A DNA stretch of 64,000 nucleotides from contig NC_046675.1 of assembly GCF_003369915.1 (NCBI RefSeq), positions 29,636,001-29,700,000 on the forward strand, given 5' to 3'. Below are positions 1 to 11,216 of this stretch, piece after piece. Below the pieces are notes generated by a model. The model was not told the origin of the DNA. It saw nothing but the letters and a program-made list of their open reading frames with translations, and made no database searches. Source of the stretch: Drosophila miranda (Eukaryota; Arthropoda; Insecta; Diptera; Drosophilidae). Made by a program: the position numbers and the translations under genes. Position 1 is the stretch's first letter, and each line of letters opens with the position of its first letter.

Positions 1-1
1 A

Positions 2-643
2 AATCTCACCAGCATGATGGTCTTCCAACCCTATCTCCCGGACATTGACGATCTGGATGCGCTGGCCCAGTCATCCTACCCCATTCTGATCCGACCGCGA
101 CACATCAAGCATATTGAACACTTCTTGACGTTGGGCCACCAGCACGAGGCCAGGATACGGGCGCAGATGATAAAAGTGACGGATGGAGTGCTCAACACCC
201 GGATAGAGCGCAACGATCGTCGGTTTGCGTATTTGGAGAAGTTTCACATTGCCCGTTTTCAGGTGAACAATCGAAAGCATATGGTTCTGGGGCGACCGGT
301 GTTCCACCTGATGGACAGCTGTTTGGTGCCCTTCCATGCCGTCTATATTGTGCCGTATGGATCGCCGTATCTGGGCTTCCTGAACACCCTCATCCGCAGC
401 TCGCATGAGTTTGGGTTTGAGCGCTATTGGGATCGCATTATGAACACTGCGTTCATTCAGTCGGGGGCCAAGGTGGTGCATCGCCGGCACAACAGCAACG
501 ATGATCCGGTCGTGCTGAAACTAGAGCACTTTCACGCCGTATTCTCGCTGTGGTTCATCGGCATGGGGCTGGCGTGTGCGGCATTCATCTGGGAGCTGTT
601 AACCCACAACTACAACTGGGCCATAACCAAGCGGCGGCGCTAA
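2..643 (+). CDS. Ionotropic-receptor-like membrane protein, C-terminal part
   Basis: The frame is open from the window edge, so the N-terminus is missing; the first visible Met (position 14) is not the real start. About 209 residues are visible. They contain a conserved-looking ligand-domain segment (FQPYLPDIDDLDALA), a second-lobe region, and near the C-terminus one hydrophobic segment (AVFSLWFIGMGLACAAFIW) followed by ELLTH and a basic tail KRRR. This is the usual end of insect ionotropic receptors: the ligand-binding S2 lobe, the last membrane helix and a short cytosolic tail. Family knowledge says such proteins are cation channels for chemical sensing. By location Ir85a is a candidate, but I cannot confirm it. 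The gene stops 117 bases before the last visible exon of the opposite-strand coiled-coil gene and seems to lie in that gene's intron. Confidence 0.65.
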   Translation, partial: NLTSMMVFQPYLPDIDDLDALAQSSYPILIRPRHIKHIEHFLTLGHQHEARIRAQMIKVTDGVLNTRIERNDRRFAYLEKFHIARFQVNNRKHMVLGRPVFHLMDSCLVPFHAVYIVPYGSPYLGFLNTLIRSSHEFGFERYWDRIMNTAFIQSGAKVVHRRHNSNDDPVVLKLEHFHAVFSLWFIGMGLACAAFIWELLTHNYNWAITKRRR

Positions 644-759
644 CGTAGCAGAAACAGCAGCAGCAGCAGCAGTAGCAGCAACAACAACAACAACAACGAC
701 GCATGCAACAAGAACATGGGGTGACAGATGGGGTGGTCATGTGTACGATGGCCACTTAC

Positions 760-1638
760 CTGGGACTTTTCCTCCTTAGTTTTGTTTGCTTCCTTTAGCA
801 CGGCAATTTCGTTTGTCAGTCTTTGGATTTCATAGTTGATCAGGCCATCGGCCGTCGTCACGTGTGTGCTAGTGCTGGCATTGGTGGCCTCGTTGGCCAA
901 TTCGTTGGGTTTCTTTGAACCATTACACTTTTTGGTTACGTCCAGCGTATGCTGAAGTTTCTTAACATCGTTCTTCCATTTGCGGCTATCGGCATCGTTT
1001 TGGGCCCTGAAAGTCGCGCAGAAACAAAGTATCGATAAGCTATAAGAATCGATAGCCACCGATAACACTCACCTGAGGGCACGCACTGCTCCTCGTTCTG
1101 TGATCAGGCTGGACTTTAGCTCGTTCACCTCCAAACGTAGCTGCTCTGTGAGAGCATTTAGCTTTTGTATGGTGTCCAGATTCTCCTGCAGCTTGCGCTT
1201 TATACGCTGCGGCGGTGCTGTTTGCACTTTTGTCGTGGTTACGCCCCCAATGATCACCGGAGGGCGCTCGGTCTTGGCGGGCCTGGTAACGGCTGCATTC
1301 TGCACTTTTGCAGCCTCAAAAGTATTTGTGTCCTTGGCTTGCAATTTGCCGCGACACTGCAAATGGATACCCTCGATACGGGTGCGTTTCTCCTGATTGA
1401 CTGTATCCCCAACGGATGTCAGGGATGTACTTAGCTTCTTCTTGCGTTTCAGTTTATTTTTGCCGACGACCAGCGTCTGCCAGTCTTCCTGGAAGCTCGC
1501 TTGGCCCCTCGATTGGGTCTCTGTTCTACTACGCACTCCTCCTGGCCCGCCATTGTGGGGCTTCAGGATCTGTGGTGCGGTTAATCTCTTCTCATTGAAT
1601 CCTTTGCTAGAGGTCGTTTTTGTTTGATTTTCAGCCAT
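760..1638 (-). CDS. Coiled-coil protein, N-terminal 271 residues (two exons, 3' part outside window)
   Basis: Exon 1 is 1638..1073 and exon 2 is 1006..760. Both junctions are clean (CAG|gtgagt, tttcag|GG, CCAG|gtaagt) and in phase. The start is ATG at 1638, in the motif MAENQTKTTSSKGF. The first 120 residues are polar and basic and look disordered (KLKRKKK). From about residue 150 a heptad-like coiled coil begins (IKRKLQENLDTIQKLNALTEQ) and runs on into exon 2 (RKWKNDVKKLQHTL, INYEIQRLTNEIAVLKEA). Exon 2 ends in phase 0 at a strong donor, and no further exon is visible on this strand before the window edge, so the gene continues leftward around the receptor-like gene. I do not recognise the family. 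A cytoskeletal or centrosomal scaffold is possible but unproven. Reading through the donor would give a poly-Leu tail from a CAG microsatellite, which is unlikely to be coding. Confidence 0.6.
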
Positions 1639-1639
1639 T

Positions 1640-4600
1640 TTAATGTATCTTTCGTATACAAAAATGTAGCCGTCGTTTGTTTTTTTATTTTTTAGTTTTT
1701 TTAAAAGTTTTGCATATGCGGTGTGTGGTCCGACCCTGACGAAAGTCTTTGCTATATTTACTTCACCTGGTCATTGATAGATTCGCCTGAATCTCATTCA
1801 GGGTTTATCTGGAAATAAAATCAGAACACAATCATTAGAAAAAACAATGGTTCTCTCTCATAAAGGGTTCTCTTGGGTGCAATATTCTTGCGTTTTCTTT
1901 GCATTTCTTTGGCTTCTGCTTAGCCATTAACTTCTAAGCTCTTTTCTTTCTTCGTTTGCCCCATTCCCTCCTTTCTGTGTGGCATGCAACTAATCAACAA
2001 GTTTTTGCCCCCCTTTATTGATTTCCATGGCAGCAGAGCTTTTCTTTCAGTTTTGTGGGAGAGGCCACATATGTACGAGTATGAATGAAATGAAAATGAA
2101 ACATCTATTGTAATGGGGGACTAGTTTATGATGTGAATTGTTTTTGGACGGGGGGCTTACTAAATAAACTACTCCCATATGGTCTATCCAAATGACGTCA
2201 TGTGGCGCGCCTAAAACAATGTTTTAGGGAACCCAAGAGAGCTCCTTACACGCAATAAAAATGTACATATTTCATGGTAGTTTTTCCCCCCAGACTCTGC
2301 AGAAGCCCAGTATTAGCAACTAGAGCAAAAATACTTTGCATTGTTCAAACATCCGTTCGAACAAAAGCATCTATATACATATACCATTACTATATGGCAG
2401 AGATACGACCGACCGAGTGATCGCGCACATGAGGCCCTCAGTTCATATGGATGATCATCTTTATCAAGGCCACCGATCTTTCTATATATACGCACCTACA
2501 TACATATATAGAAAATGTGTGTGCACTTGGCAACTTTCCTGAGATTTATTGGAATTTGATTTGTTTTTCCAAAACCAATTTGAAACGCCATAAATTCTGG
2601 ATAAGTGGTTAAAGTTTTTTAGTGGGGGATCGGATCTATATGGAATGCTGATGTTGCATTTAATTAAATTAAAAATTGTTGCCACAAAGTCCGGCGTGTT
2701 AATAAAGTGTTTTTGGGGTCGACACACGCCATGGTGACATCAGACGGGCCTTGCCTTGCCTTGCCTTCGTTTCTGGTGTGCGCCCACACCACATTTCCAA
2801 CATCCACCAGAGACCCCGACCGGACGAAAGACGAAAGATGAAAGTTTTTGCTCTTTATAGTAAGTATTTTCAGACATTTTTCAATTTAATGACACATATT
2901 GCCAAACGATGGATGAGTCGTACCATACCGTACGTACAGCCTCCGTTCGACAAATGTATACTTCTTTCATGGCACCCCATTGCTGATTCATTGACGATCA
3001 CGTATACGCACCATTAACATTCAAATCCTTGCGCAAACGTAGACCAAAGTTTGGCATTTGCCTCGGCGTAATTAACATGAACGAATTTACTGTTTACCAG
3101 CTTCACTCACTCCACATTCCACAGCGGGAGACCGAAGACAACATATGTTTTGTAATAGTCTTTACAGTTTATTTACTTCTGCTTGTGCGGAAATTGTTTG
3201 TTTAGAACTATTAATATTCTTTCTTGCAGTGTAATTTCTCGAATTTCGCAATGACGTCAATACGTTAATTTTTTCCGCGCCGCACAGAATAAGTCGAATT
3301 TGGTTGGTATGTGGAGCAGTTCTTTACAATCAATTTTCTTATAATTTCTTCCGATTTCGTTCAATCGAATAATTCACAGATACTCGCATATGTTTTACAG
3401 GAAGCACTGGGTATTACACTTAATTTTAGGTAGCGATTGTGTCGAAAATTATGTTAATTAAGAGGCGTGTGGTTCGTTTTGTTAAATTAGTTGCAATCAA
3501 TTGAAATTAAAATGAAACGTTCTATTCTAATTAAAATTTCGTTTAGCTGGGCGATAGCCAGAGATCTTTCGTTTCGGCCGGACACCGTTTGACTGACTCG
3601 CAGATGAGCCGGCGAAGCTTTCGCCAGCTTTCCGTATATTTGTTTAATTAAAGAAAGCTTTGGCATTTATTGATGCAGTGCAGTGTGCCTTGGGCGAGCG
3701 TGTGGCTTAGGGGGTGGCAAAGCTTTGCCTGATTGTGCGTGCACAAAAGAACTTCTGACCCAACTGTAGTTGGAGGCGGCGGAGCCGCACACAAAAGCAG
3801 CCGTTGGAAGCCGGAAGAGGCAATTTATTGAAAGCTGAATCTTCATATTCATAACAAAAACAAACCATCGACGCGCATGCATACATATATGTATAAATAA
3901 CCCCAATGAATTGGAATATGTATCTATAAATGCAAGACTAAATGCAGCCTGCCGCTGCCGGCCCCCCAACAGCTGAAACTTTACAAATCACACATAAATT
4001 TGACAATGCCCCTAACGACACGATGAATGATGGACACAATTAGAACACACTCGGATTCCAGTCTGTCCACAGCAAAAGGGGGGAACAAACTTGGAAATAG
4101 GTTGATGCCTGCCTTATCATCTTATAAGTAGTTTCAATAAACTTTACTCACTCTGAATTTGCATTTGTTTTGTCATAGTAGATCTCTTCTGACTAGAGTC
4201 CTGAGCAGCGTTTCGTAATCACTTGGCGAGTTTCGATTGAATATCCATTGACATTTCTTTTGGGTTGTCTTGTCGTTAACAGAAGCCTTGAGCAACTAAA
4301 ATTCCAATTCCACATTACCGAATTAGATTTAGATCTTCTTCTATTTCCATTTTCAATTTGCCTTTTTGTATGGGCTCTATTTGCTCTGGTGCACACAAAC
4401 TCACTCAAGTTGAGCGGTCGGAACAAACTGAAGATGCGACGCATATTCTAAAATGGAATAAGCGACAGGCGTGCGTGCACCTAGTGGACGATCGCCAAAT
4501 TTATATAAATAGCCAGAAATCACCCAATCTATATTTGAAGTTAGAAGAAATTTCAAAAACGCCGCTCAACGGTCAACAACGTTGAACGTCAGTGTGACCA

Positions 4601-4750
4601 TCATGATTTTAATTTTAAAATAACGCGCGTACGTTTTAAGCTGCCGTGTATTTTATTCCACGTTTCCGTTTTACTCAAGTTTTTAACGTTTCAATAAAGG
4701 GGGCTTAAATTCAGGATGACTGCTTACGGTGTTTTAAATACTTTTCAAAA
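1640..4750. other. Intergenic region, no gene seen
   Basis: About 3 kb between the divergent coiled-coil gene and the repeat upstream of CCT7. It is AT-rich with many in-frame stops, and the short open frames show no family features. Two perfect CRE palindromes (TGACGTCA) occur at 2193-2200 and 3252-3259. The promoter and 5' leader of the coiled-coil gene must lie just right of 1640. Confidence 0.5.
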
Positions 4751-5685
4751 GAAACTTCTATACGCAGGTTTTTTTAATTTTTTCTCTCAGATCGTACGTG
4801 TATGTGTATAATAATTATGTATACAATCCAATGGATTGGATTTAAACCCTTTTCGCTCATTGACTTTCAAACTATTTCTATTTGGCGCGCACCGCTCGTG
4901 TCCAGTCGATAGTATCGATAACCGAACTTATATCGGGTAACGAAACCCTTTAACCGGTATATTCCATACTCACTTACGTTGGAACTGTATATTCCGGTAT
5001 ATTCCATACTCACTTACGTTGGAACTGTTTTTTGTTGACCTTTTTTGATTACACCTTGTTTTAGACACAATAAAATACGAAATAGTTTTTAAAAGTAGCT
5101 AATATTGTAGAACATTTAGTCATCAATGGCCTAAAATTATGTGGGCAGAGCTAAGAGTTTTAGTTAGTCAGCATTATTCAACGGAATTTCAAAATTGAGC
5201 AATAGGAACGATTTTTCTCTTACGTTTTATTACGTTTTATTTGTTTGACCATTTTCGTTAAAACCTTTTTTTAGGCAAAATCCAATAAAAGCATATGTGT
5301 CAAATAAGCCAGCCAAGTATAAAATAGGTTAATTAAACGGATAAAATTATGTGGGCGTGGCTAAATGTTCGATCTATCTGGTAATATTTGAGGGAATATC
5401 AAAATTGAGCGATATATTGTTTGCAATCCTTGACGGAGAACAATTAACCTATTATAAGCCATTTTTCACCGAAAATAATGCAAATTCAATCATTTTAGCG
5501 CAGTTCAGGTGAAAGTTTGCGAGGTTATTTTTAAGTTCAGAGGAAAGATGGCATGAATCTACAAGAAGAATTTACAATCGTTAATATTTTCCGCCATTTA
5601 CAACAAGTCGTTGAACTGTTTAAATAAGGGGGGCTTAGGTGGGCCAAGTTAGTTTTTTCATCGGCAGCCTGGCGGGCATCGATAA
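4750..5685 (+). repeat. Interspersed repeat, copy A (upstream of CCT7)
   Basis: This copy resembles, in reverse complement, most of the segment at 27,060-27,745. Shared landmarks in order are TTCTATACGCAGG (about 4758), TCGATAGTATCGATAACC (4907-4924), ATATCGGGTA, AATTATGTGGGC, AGCGCAGTTCAGG (about 5498), CAATCGTTAAT, a purine run GGGGGGCTTAGG and TTAGTTTTTTCATCG near 5663. The last landmark is about 130 bp before the CCT7 start codon. The copy contains a 33-bp direct duplication (4956-4988 and 4995-5027). Confidence 0.7.
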
Positions 5686-5795
5686 TAAATCGACGTTTCT
5701 CCAGCTCTAACAACGTGCCGCTGCCTGCTGTCTGCTTGGAAATTGATTGTTTTAAACGACTTTAACTTGAAAACGGCAAATACTTTCACATAAAT

Positions 5796-8700
5796 ATGGT
5801 AAGGCGTCCTGTAAATAGCCACCCGATGGCCTTCGGAGGTAGAAATATGCATTTGCTGAGGGATAGCATGCGAATGTAAACATAACCTGCAAAGAAGCTT
5901 CTGGCAAAAGCCGACATCTGGCGCTGACTAATGATGAGATTGATTTGGATTCTGTTTTCAGCAACCGCAAATTGTGCTCCTGAAGGAAGGTACGGACACG
6001 TCGCAGGGCAAGCCCCAGCTGGTGTCCAACATCAATGCCTGCCAGATGATTGTGGATGCCGTGCGGACCACTCTGGGTCCCCGGGGTATGGACAAGCTGA
6101 TTGTGAATGCCCAGGGCAAGGCGACCATCTCGAATGATGGCGCCACCATCATGAAGCTCCTGGAGATTATACATCCGGCCGCCAAGACCCTCGTCGACAT
6201 AGCCAAGTCACAAGACGCCGAGGTAAAAATTCGAAATGGCCCCTTTGAAAATTTAGGCACGTGACTCACCTTGTTTCCCATTTTGTTTTCTCTGGTAGGT
6301 GGGTGATGGTACCACTTCGGTGGTGTTGCTGGCCGGTGAGTTCCTCAAGCAGGTGAAACCGTTCGTTGAGGAGGGTGTCCATGCGCGCATCATTATCAAG
6401 GCCATCCGAACGTCTCTGCAGCTGTGCATGGACAAAATCAACGAAATTGCCGTGCGCATTGAGAAGCAGTCGAAGGAGGAACAGCGTACTCTGCTGGAGA
6501 AATGCGCTGCCACAGCCATGTCTTCCAAGCTGATCCATCAGCAGAAGGATTTCTTTGCCCGCATCGTTGTGGATGCTGTGCTCTCGCTGGATGAGCTGCT
6601 GCCACTGAACATGATTGGCATCAAGAAGGTCACCGGCGGTTCGCTGGAGGAGTCCCAACTGGTCTCTGGCGTGGCCTTCAAGAAGACCTTCTCATATGCC
6701 GGCTTCGAGATGGCCCCCAAGTCGTATGCGCCCTGCAAGATTGCCTTGCTGAACATCGAACTGGAGCTGAAGGCAGAGCGCGACAATGCCGAGGTTCGTG
6801 TAGACAATGTCCGGGAGTATCAGAAGATCGTTGATGCCGAATGGCAGATTCTGTACAACAAATTGGCCAAAATTGTCGAGTCCGGTGCCAATGTGGTGCT
6901 GTCCAAGCTGGCCATCGGCGATGTGGCCACACAGTATTTCGCAGATCGCGACATTTTCTGCGCTGGTCGTGTCCCCGAAGAGGATCTCAAGCGCACAATG
7001 AAGGCCTGCGGCGGTGCTGTGATGACCACAGCCAATGACATCAAGGCCGATGTCCTCGGTCTCTGCGAGACCTTTAAGGAGGTTCAGGTGGGCGGTGAAC
7101 GCTTCAATTTGTTCCAGGGTAAGTCGAGCTGCCACTACTGAAGGAAGTCGTCTGATTAAAGGGTTCTCTGTTTTCGGTTAGGTTGTCCCAATGCCAAGAC
7201 AAGCACATTGATCCTGCGCGGCGGTGCCGAGCAGTTCCTCGAGGAGACTGAACGTTCGCTGCACGATGCCATTATGATTGTGCGTCGCACCATCAAACAC
7301 GATTCGGTTGTGGCTGGCGGTGGTGCCATTGAAATGGAACTCTCCCGGCTGCTGCGCGACTACTCGCGTACAATTGCTGGCAAGGAGCAGCTGCTGATTG
7401 CAGCCATTGCCAAGGGACTGGAGATCATACCGCGCCAATTGTGCGACAATGCCGGCTTTGATGCCACCAACATTCTGAACAAGCTGCGCCAGAAGCACTC
7501 TCTTGGTGAGTACAGATCAGATGCAATTTATAGACAATATTTGGGGCTTTATATAATTTAATCTTTAATCTGCTTATACAATGAAATGTGGAGGTTCTAC
7601 TTTTTGAGCTGCTCGTGCCACAGGCGGAAGCAGGGATCTTGGCACAGACCTGGCTTGTCCGGGCAACTGTTGCACATGTATTTGCTGTACTGCAGCATGC
7701 CACCTTTGTGGCAGTAGCGACAATTCTTTCGTGCTGGCTTACCATTCTGGTGTATAAGGATCGGGTCATGTCGTATGGTAGTGATTAACTTCATCTCCGG
7801 GATCACCGTCACCTTCTTGATCTTCTCGGGTACTTCGGCTTTGTTTGGGCTCGTGGCAGCAACAGTTGGCTCCGTGCCCGCCGTCTCCAACCTAAGCAGC
7901 GACCGAATGATTGCCACACGAAATTCGGGATAGTTTTTATACTTCAGTGTGCCATCTCCTCCTCGCGGCAGTGGGGTATTGTTCTGGTACAGCAGATACG
8001 AGTTGTAGACAATCATATTGAGCAGAAAGATGGCCAGTTTTTTGTCCGACTGCAGGCCCTGGCAAGTCGGCTGATACTCAATCAATTGCTGTCTAGTGTT
8101 GTTGGCCGGCCGCAATTGCCGGTCTATCTCCTGGATGAGCTTCGGTCGGGCATTTGTCTTTTGCATGGACATCTCTTTCGAATAGATGGCCAGACAATCG
8201 GAGCTAAAGAAGTACAAACTCTTCTCGCGACGCCGCCACTTGCCCATCATCAATGGGGGAGTGGCATACCACATGGCAATGCTGTTCGATGTCAGCTGCT
8301 GATGCACCAAGGCCTTGCTGTTGCCATACCTATTCCTGTCCAGCAGTCCAGTGCAGTAGGTGTTCACTTTGGACAGCTCAAAGGCAAGGCCATAGCTGCC
8401 ATAGAACTTGGACGCGTAAACAGTTCGTCCCTCCTGATGATCCCCCACCAGCTTCAGGGCCAGTTCATTTCGGTGCTCCACCAACTGTCGGGAATTACGA
8501 ACCCATGAGCCTGCTTTCTCTCGCAGCACAATCTCTGGGAGAACTTTAATGACCAGGCCGCTCTGCTCCGTAAGCATGTGTAGAAGGAACGCATTGCTAC
8601 GGAATTTGTGCGCCAAATCCTGATTGTAGCTGAATCTGCCCTTCCATAGGGTCACTGGGTCATTGAGCACCAGCTGCTGGCCGCAGACATACAGCTCCGC

Positions 8701-9981
8701 CATGCGTTCGTTGATGAATGCCAGCAATTTATTGTAATCCTCTCCATTGCTCTTCCCCTTCACATCGAGGGCATCGAAGTTGAGCCACTGCATCAGCTGG
8801 CGATAGCGTTCCAGGGTCATCTTCTCATTGAAACCAACAAATCCGTAGTGCGCTTTGTTGTTCCAGTAGTCGGAGAGCTCGCTCAGCTTCACATCACTCA
8901 TGAGGAGGGAGAGGCCCACAAATGCTTCCATCTCCTCGGCGTGGGTCAGGTTGCCGCCATTGGCATGCATGTTGCAGCTCTTGGCCAGCGAGAAGAAGAA
9001 CGTGCCCCGGTGGCCGAGAATCTGGTTGAAGTAGTGCTGGGGACCCATGTAGTTCTTGCCGCCCTTCAGGCCCGTCTGCTGCAACGGTGTGTTGAACTTG
9101 AAGAGCAGGCGAGTGCTGGACTGCTGCGTTGTCCACTCCGGATCATAGTCGTCCACTTCGTCTGCACGACAAGGGTTACATAAGTCAAGGGTGGAGTTGC
9201 TAGTGGAAGTGGGGAACACTGCTTACCTTGGGTAAAGATATCCGCCGCCTCGTAGTTTATCTCAGAGTAGCCGTCTTCGTCTGAGTCACTCTCCTGATTT
9301 TCTAGGTCGGGTCCGATTTGAGCTGGGGGCTGTGGACGGCCCGACGCCGCCATCTCCAGATGGAGCTCTGTCAAATCGGGCTTGATGTCGGCGCTGCTCA
9401 GGTCATAGTCGGCCAGCGCCGGGTATCCCCTGTCAAGCGGCTCCTTTTTAATGTCCACACTGTTGCGCTTTATCGGCGATCTGTGATCATCCTGGCGCGG
9501 CTTTAGCTGCTGCTTGCGCTTGCGTCCCGAGGTAGACATTTTGCTCGAAATATTACTTTTTTCAAATATAAATATCTCCAGAATGCTCTCTGCTAACGCG
9601 TGTTTTCTCGCCCCTGCTTGCTCTTTCGCTCGACGCACATGTGGTGTAGTGTGTGCTCTTTCGCACAGCTGCACATTCGTGTGCGCGCGGGCATTGTCGG
9701 TGCTGCCACCCTTTTGCAAATATTACTGTATATTCAAAAATAAAATTGCTTTTCTCGTTCCAGGTGGTCAGTGGTATGGCGTTGACATTACCAAGGAAGA
9801 CATCTCGGACAACTTTGAGCAGTGCGTGTGGGAGCCATCGATTATCAAGATCAATGCCTTGACTGCTGCCGCCGAAGCCGCCTGCATGATTCTTTCCGTG
9901 GACGAGACAATAAAGAGCCCCAAGGCCGGCGAAGCTCCCATGGCGGGTGGTATGGGCCGCGGCATGGGCAGGCCCATGTAA
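5796..9981 (+). CDS. CCT7: T-complex chaperonin CCT/TRiC subunit eta
   Basis: This is a subunit of the cytosolic CCT ring that folds actin, tubulin and other proteins using ATP. The exons are 5796-5798 (only the ATG), 5962-6222, 6299-7118, 7182-7505 and 9764-9981, giving 541 residues; human CCT7 has about 543. All junctions are GT-AG and in phase. Family signatures are visible: [11 protein letters not shown] and SNDGATIMK near the N-terminus, the nucleotide-site GDGTTSVV at the start of exon 3, [11 protein letters not shown] late in the equatorial domain, [15 protein letters not shown], and the Gly/Met tail [21 protein letters not shown] at the N-terminus is specific to the eta subunit. An AATAAA lies at 10163-10168. 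Two points are odd: the start codon sits alone in its exon, and the 2.3-kb last intron contains a complete gene on the other strand. Confidence 0.95.
7597..9539 (-). CDS. Domesticated piggyBac-transposase-derived protein (PGBD-like), nested in a CCT7 intron
   Basis: Two exons, 9539..9227 and 9161..7597 (CAAG|gtaagc and gtgcag|AC, in phase), give 625 residues. The start is MSTSGRKRK. Residues 1-104 are acidic and basic linker with a candidate SUMO site (IKKEP). Residues about 110-500 match the piggyBac transposase core ([43 protein letters not shown]). The C-terminus is a cysteine-rich zinc domain: Cys 585, 588, 601, 604, 611, 615 and His 620. By my alignment to piggyBac, the three catalytic aspartates are replaced: VLND has Asn271, VYASK has Ala354, and PANN has Asn458/459. 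Strand transfer activity is therefore not expected. No terminal repeats were seen around it and it has its own intron, so it looks like a host gene, probably DNA- or chromatin-binding. The role is unknown. Confidence 0.85.
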
Positions 9982-10373
9982 ATCAAGCAAGGAACACAAT
10001 AGTACACGAACACTAATCATCCTCACATTCACTTGCATTTCTCTCCTAATTTAACACGTACACGTATTACTCGGTCATAGTTCGCATTGGCATATGCAGG
10101 CTTTTCGCGTTGCACCCCTCAACAGCTAAATTAATCAACTGACCTCTCTGTATATGTTTAATAATAAAACAAAATTAAAACTTATTTTCATAACAAAAAT
10201 GGTTGTTTAATTCGAACAGGGTGGCAGCATTGTCTCTGTTAAGGCCAAATGTGTGCGTAGCAGCGTGCTGTAAGGCGCCAACAGACCGCCATAGCAGCGT
10301 GCTGTAAAGCGCTGTCTTGTTTTTTTCCTGCGCTGCTAATTTAATTGTTGATATTAATAAATAATAAACCAAA

Positions 10374-11216
10374 ATGGGAAATCACAAGGTACTTCGAACT
10401 GCTGGAACCAATTTGCGGTACTCCATGTATGAGTTCATTGAAGCCGTACACAAGCGGACGATTATCTGGGAGCGCCGACACCCGAACTTCCATAACCGGG
10501 AACTTCGGGATCAGGCTTGGCAGCAAATTAGCCAAGAACTGTGCAAGAACTTTGCAACAGCCAGTGATGCCGAGAAGAACGAAATTGGTAAGACTACCCA
10601 CAAGGAATCGTTGCAGGTGTTTTATGTTTATCAAATAATTGCAGTGAAAACCCTAATGAAGCGTTGGAAAAACACGCGCGACAGCTATTTGCGTGTGTAC
10701 CGAATGCGACAGAGCGGCAAAGATGTGATGGTGCGGGCATCCTACATATACGAGCAAGAGCTAAGCTTTCTGCTGGATGTCAAGACTGAAACCGATGATG
10801 AAGAGGAGCCCCTAAAGGAGGAAACCAAATCGCCTTGCAAACAGAAGCGCATTTGCGCCCAAAGAACAGCTAAAAAGCGGCGATGCTCAGAGGAGAAAAC
10901 AGCAACCGATCTGCCGGCCGCCACAAACTCTTCATTGCCAAATAATCTGCATTCCTTGCTGGGCGATTTTAGCGGCACAGCAGATAACTCAACGCATCCA
11001 GAATGTGGTGCCACCCCCGCCAAGCGATCAGTCACTCCATTCTCAGGAGACTTCGCCAGTTTTACTAATATCTCTGCACCAACTTCCGCCGCCCCAGATG
11101 CCGATCAGGCGTTCTTTGATAGCATTAAGCCGCATATGCAAAGAATGAATGCCGATCAAAAGCTCGACTTTCAAATAGAAGTATTAAAAATACTTCGCAA
11201 TTTCAAGCCAAATTAA
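10374..11216 (+). CDS. MADF-BESS domain DNA-binding regulator
   Basis: MADF-BESS proteins are Drosophila transcription regulators with a Myb/SANT-like DNA-binding domain and a C-terminal interaction motif. The N-terminal MADF domain (about residues 14-105) shows YEFIEAVHKRTIIWERRHPN and later KTLMKRWKNTRDSYLRV. The C-terminal BESS motif is FFDSIKPHMQRMNADQKLDF followed by QIEVLKIL (about 222-250). The middle is acidic then basic and looks disordered. The whole stretch is one open frame, but the sequence inside the MADF domain between NEI and KTLMKRW is best explained by a 57-nt intron at 10588-10644 (G|gtaaga ... ttgcag|TG), leaving 261 residues. Retention would add 19 in-frame residues. The gene may be the orthologue of D. 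melanogaster CG8359, by position and family. AATAAA is at 11411. Confidence 0.85.
   Translation: MGNHKVLRTAGTNLRYSMYEFIEAVHKRTIIWERRHPNFHNRELRDQAWQQISQELCKNFATASDAEKNEIGKTTHKESLQVFYVYQIIAVKTLMKRWKNTRDSYLRVYRMRQSGKDVMVRASYIYEQELSFLLDVKTETDDEEEPLKEETKSPCKQKRICAQRTAKKRRCSEEKTATDLPAATNSSLPNNLHSLLGDFSGTADNSTHPECGATPAKRSVTPFSGDFASFTNISAPTSAAPDADQAFFDSIKPHMQRMNADQKLDFQIEVLKILRNFKPN

Noticed and set aside
640-760. Poly-Leu continuation of the coiled-coil gene past its second exon
   Set aside because: A perfect phase-0 splice donor ends the exon at 760. The Leu run comes from a CAG microsatellite.
6266-7135. Long minus-strand open frames opposite CCT7
   Set aside because: Antisense shadows of a highly conserved coding exon with biased codon use.
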